Assembly (NCBI GenBank): GCA_009920585.1
Contig: RFZT01000027.1
Location: forward strand, 1 to 13,852
Source: a bacterium
GTDB lineage: Bacteria; Verrucomicrobiota; Verrucomicrobiia; Chthoniobacterales; Terrimicrobiaceae
DNA: 13,852 nucleotides
Reading direction: 5' to 3'
In this document: one piece after another, positions 12,665-13,852 of the stretch
How the letters are laid out: each line of letters opens with the position of its first letter
Numbering within the stretch: the stretch's first letter is position 1
Translations under genes and position numbers: made by a program
The notes under the pieces: model-generated
Told to the model about the DNA's origin: nothing
Databases searched by the model: none
What the model saw: only the letters and a program-made list of their open reading frames with translations

Positions 12665-13539
12665 CTCAGACGCGCCTGACATTTTTTTTACGCTTGGGAA
12701 GCACTCTCGTGCTGTGGGTGCTAATGCTCTCGACCGTTTTTGCGGGATATGAATTTGGGTTTTTGGCATTGTTGGGGATCATGGCGCTGCGGGCGCTTTG
12801 GGAGTATTTCCAAATGCTCGAAAGTGATGGGATCGGTGTTTTCACACTCACTGGTCTGATCTCCGCCGCGACACTTCTCTTTGGTGGATTTTATATCATC
12901 AAATCCCAAGGACCCGAGAACTGCTATGACTTTGAATTGCTCGTCCTTGTCTTGTTTCTGATGACGATTTTTGCCCGGCAGATGTTCCGTGGCGCAGAAA
13001 ACGATCCCCTTCGCGCAATGAGCTACACGGTTTTTGGGTTGCTCTACATTCCGTGGCTTTTCAGCTTTCTCACGAAGATAATCTACCTGACACCGACCCT
13101 CGAAAGTGGTCAAACCACCGGGCAGTATTACGTTTTGTATCTCGTGGCCGTGACGAAGTTCAGTGATATGGGGGCCTACGTTTTCGGGAGTCTTTTTGGA
13201 AAAACGCCGTTCGCTCCACACATCAGCCCTAAAAAAACCTGGGAGGGATTTTTGGGCGCTTTGTTTTCGTCTCTGCTCTGCAGTTACTGGATGTTTGCGC
13301 TCATGCCCCAAAAGTTGTCGGCGTTCCGATTTTCGGACATCACGATACTCGGTCTCGTTCTGGGATTTGCTGCTGTGGTGGGAGATTTGGCCGAATCCAT
13401 TGTGAAACGCGGCGCTCATACGAAGGACTCGAGTGCCATGTTGCCCGGGATCGGCGGCACACTCGACCTGATCGATAGCATTCTTTTCACCGCACCGATT
13501 CTGTTTTTTTACATGCGGTTTGTGCTCGGGATCGGATGA
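12661..13539 (+). CDS. cdsA: Phosphatidate cytidylyltransferase (CDP-diacylglycerol synthase)
   Basis: CdsA makes CDP-diacylglycerol from phosphatidate and CTP in the inner membrane, the branch point for phospholipids. This 292-residue protein has several hydrophobic helices through residue 215 or so. It then has KFSDMGAYVFGSLFGKTPFA (166-185), the SPKKTWEGFLGA block (189-200) and the C-terminal signature at 246-273 with KR (249-250), KD (255-256), LPGIGG (261-266), D269 and D272. The signature usually reads PGHGGxxDRxD; here His is Ile264 and Arg is Leu270, while the metal-binding Asp residues remain. The ATG at 12661 has AGGG 7 bases upstream; a TTG two codons earlier is unlikely. Its stop overlaps dxr as ATGA, giving the classic cdsA-dxr pair. 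No uppS gene precedes it. Confidence 0.92.
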   Translation: MTQTRLTFFLRLGSTLVLWVLMLSTVFAGYEFGFLALLGIMALRALWEYFQMLESDGIGVFTLTGLISAATLLFGGFYIIKSQGPENCYDFELLVLVLFLMTIFARQMFRGAENDPLRAMSYTVFGLLYIPWLFSFLTKIIYLTPTLESGQTTGQYYVLYLVAVTKFSDMGAYVFGSLFGKTPFAPHISPKKTWEGFLGALFSSLLCSYWMFALMPQKLSAFRFSDITILGLVLGFAAVVGDLAESIVKRGAHTKDSSAMLPGIGGTLDLIDSILFTAPILFFYMRFVLGIG

Positions 13540-13852
13540 AAGCCCGCCGCGTTGTCATACTAGGGGCTACGGGATCGATCGGCACCAGCGCACTCAAGGT
13601 GGCTAGGGACATTCCCGAGCGGATGCAAGTGGTCGGGCTTTCTGCCCACCGCAATGCTGAGGCGCTCGTGGATTTGGCAAAAGATTTTCCGGGTGCAAAA
13701 ACCGCACTCTCTTCGGGTCCGGACGGCGTCGCGAGACTTATCGAATTGGCGACCATGCCCGAAGCGGATCTGGTATTAATAGCTATCGTAGGAACCGCAG
13801 GCCTTCGCCCTGCCCTTGCGGCGATCGAGGCTGGCAAAGACATCGCCGTAGC
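13536..13852 (+). CDS. dxr: 1-deoxy-D-xylulose 5-phosphate reductoisomerase, N-terminal part
   Basis: The first 105 codons of Dxr (IspC) are present before the window ends. The enzyme rearranges and reduces DXP to MEP with NADPH, the step after Dxs. The NADPH-binding motif GATGSIGTSAL is at 10-20, LSAHRN at 34-39, and the block IVGTAGLRPALAAIEAGKDI at 83-102, which normally leads into the conserved ANKE sequence just outside the window. The ATG at 13536 overlaps the cdsA stop (ATGA), and the motif starts at the normal distance. The gene is cut by the window edge and shows no sign of being broken within it. Confidence 0.95.
   Translation, partial: MKARRVVILGATGSIGTSALKVARDIPERMQVVGLSAHRNAEALVDLAKDFPGAKTALSSGPDGVARLIELATMPEADLVLIAIVGTAGLRPALAAIEAGKDIAV

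Noticed and set aside
12721..13419. Long minus-strand open frame of 232 codons opposite cdsA
   Set aside because: It is antisense to a clear CdsA. It is rich in His, Lys, Gln and Glu with no recognisable motif or start signal.
1..13852. Search by eye for mobile elements, CRISPR repeats, tRNAs, rRNA, toxin-antitoxin or defence genes
   Set aside because: None seen. The genes are housekeeping or small unknowns with uniform composition, and no island boundary is evident.

Overview
The window is ordinary chromosomal DNA from a bacterium, moderately GC-rich and densely coded. Several features suggest a member of the Verrucomicrobiota: the divergent Dxs type (GDAAFTC, RAGLSGDDGPTHHG), a small Thr/Pro-rich lipoprotein ending in a GYVDVRGFPP...GKIFLVP block, the Bax-inhibitor-like protein, and the order tyrA-aroA-cmk-plsC. 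This placement rests on remembered family features and not on a search. There are no tRNA or rRNA genes, CRISPR arrays, insertion sequences or phage genes, and no stretch over 300 bp lacks a gene.

Layout. Positions 1-6041 are a long leftward (minus-strand) block. In transcription order it holds parA (6041-5241), an AI-2E-family permease (5194-3989), a small lipoprotein (3940-3542), tyrA (3578-2697), aroA (2700-1291), cmk (1294-650), plsC (653-81) and the first 28 codons of a membrane protein that leaves the window (84-1). The last four junctions are all 4-nt ATGA overlaps with no visible Shine-Dalgarno sequence. Divergent from parA, across a 207-bp intergenic region, run rpsU (6249) and an atypical SDR protein (6459-7286). 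The SDR converges with a leftward rph - xseB - dxs cluster (10290-7298). Divergent from rph is a Bax-inhibitor-1-like seven-helix membrane protein (10406-11095), which converges with a small secreted protein of unknown function (11509-11114). From 11612 a rightward set holds a flippase-like integral membrane protein (PF03706 type), cdsA (12661) and the start of dxr (13536, cut by the window end).

How the genes fit together. Most are housekeeping. tyrA and aroA serve aromatic amino-acid synthesis. cmk feeds CTP/dCTP pools, and CTP is the co-substrate of CdsA. plsC and cdsA are consecutive steps from lysophosphatidate to CDP-diacylglycerol. dxs and dxr are the first two steps of the MEP isoprenoid pathway. 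rph (tRNA 3' trimming), rpsU (S21) and xseB (exonuclease VII) belong to RNA, ribosome and DNA metabolism.

I found no clear undescribed system. The best second-look items are a PlsC that appears to lack about 14 residues around acyltransferase block II, a stranded AGGAGG plus a possible 12-codon leader and 9-bp direct repeat in front of cdsA, rpsU and the SDR gene sharing a reading frame across one TAG, a parA with a permease where parB would be expected, and tandem inverted repeats between parA and rpsU.
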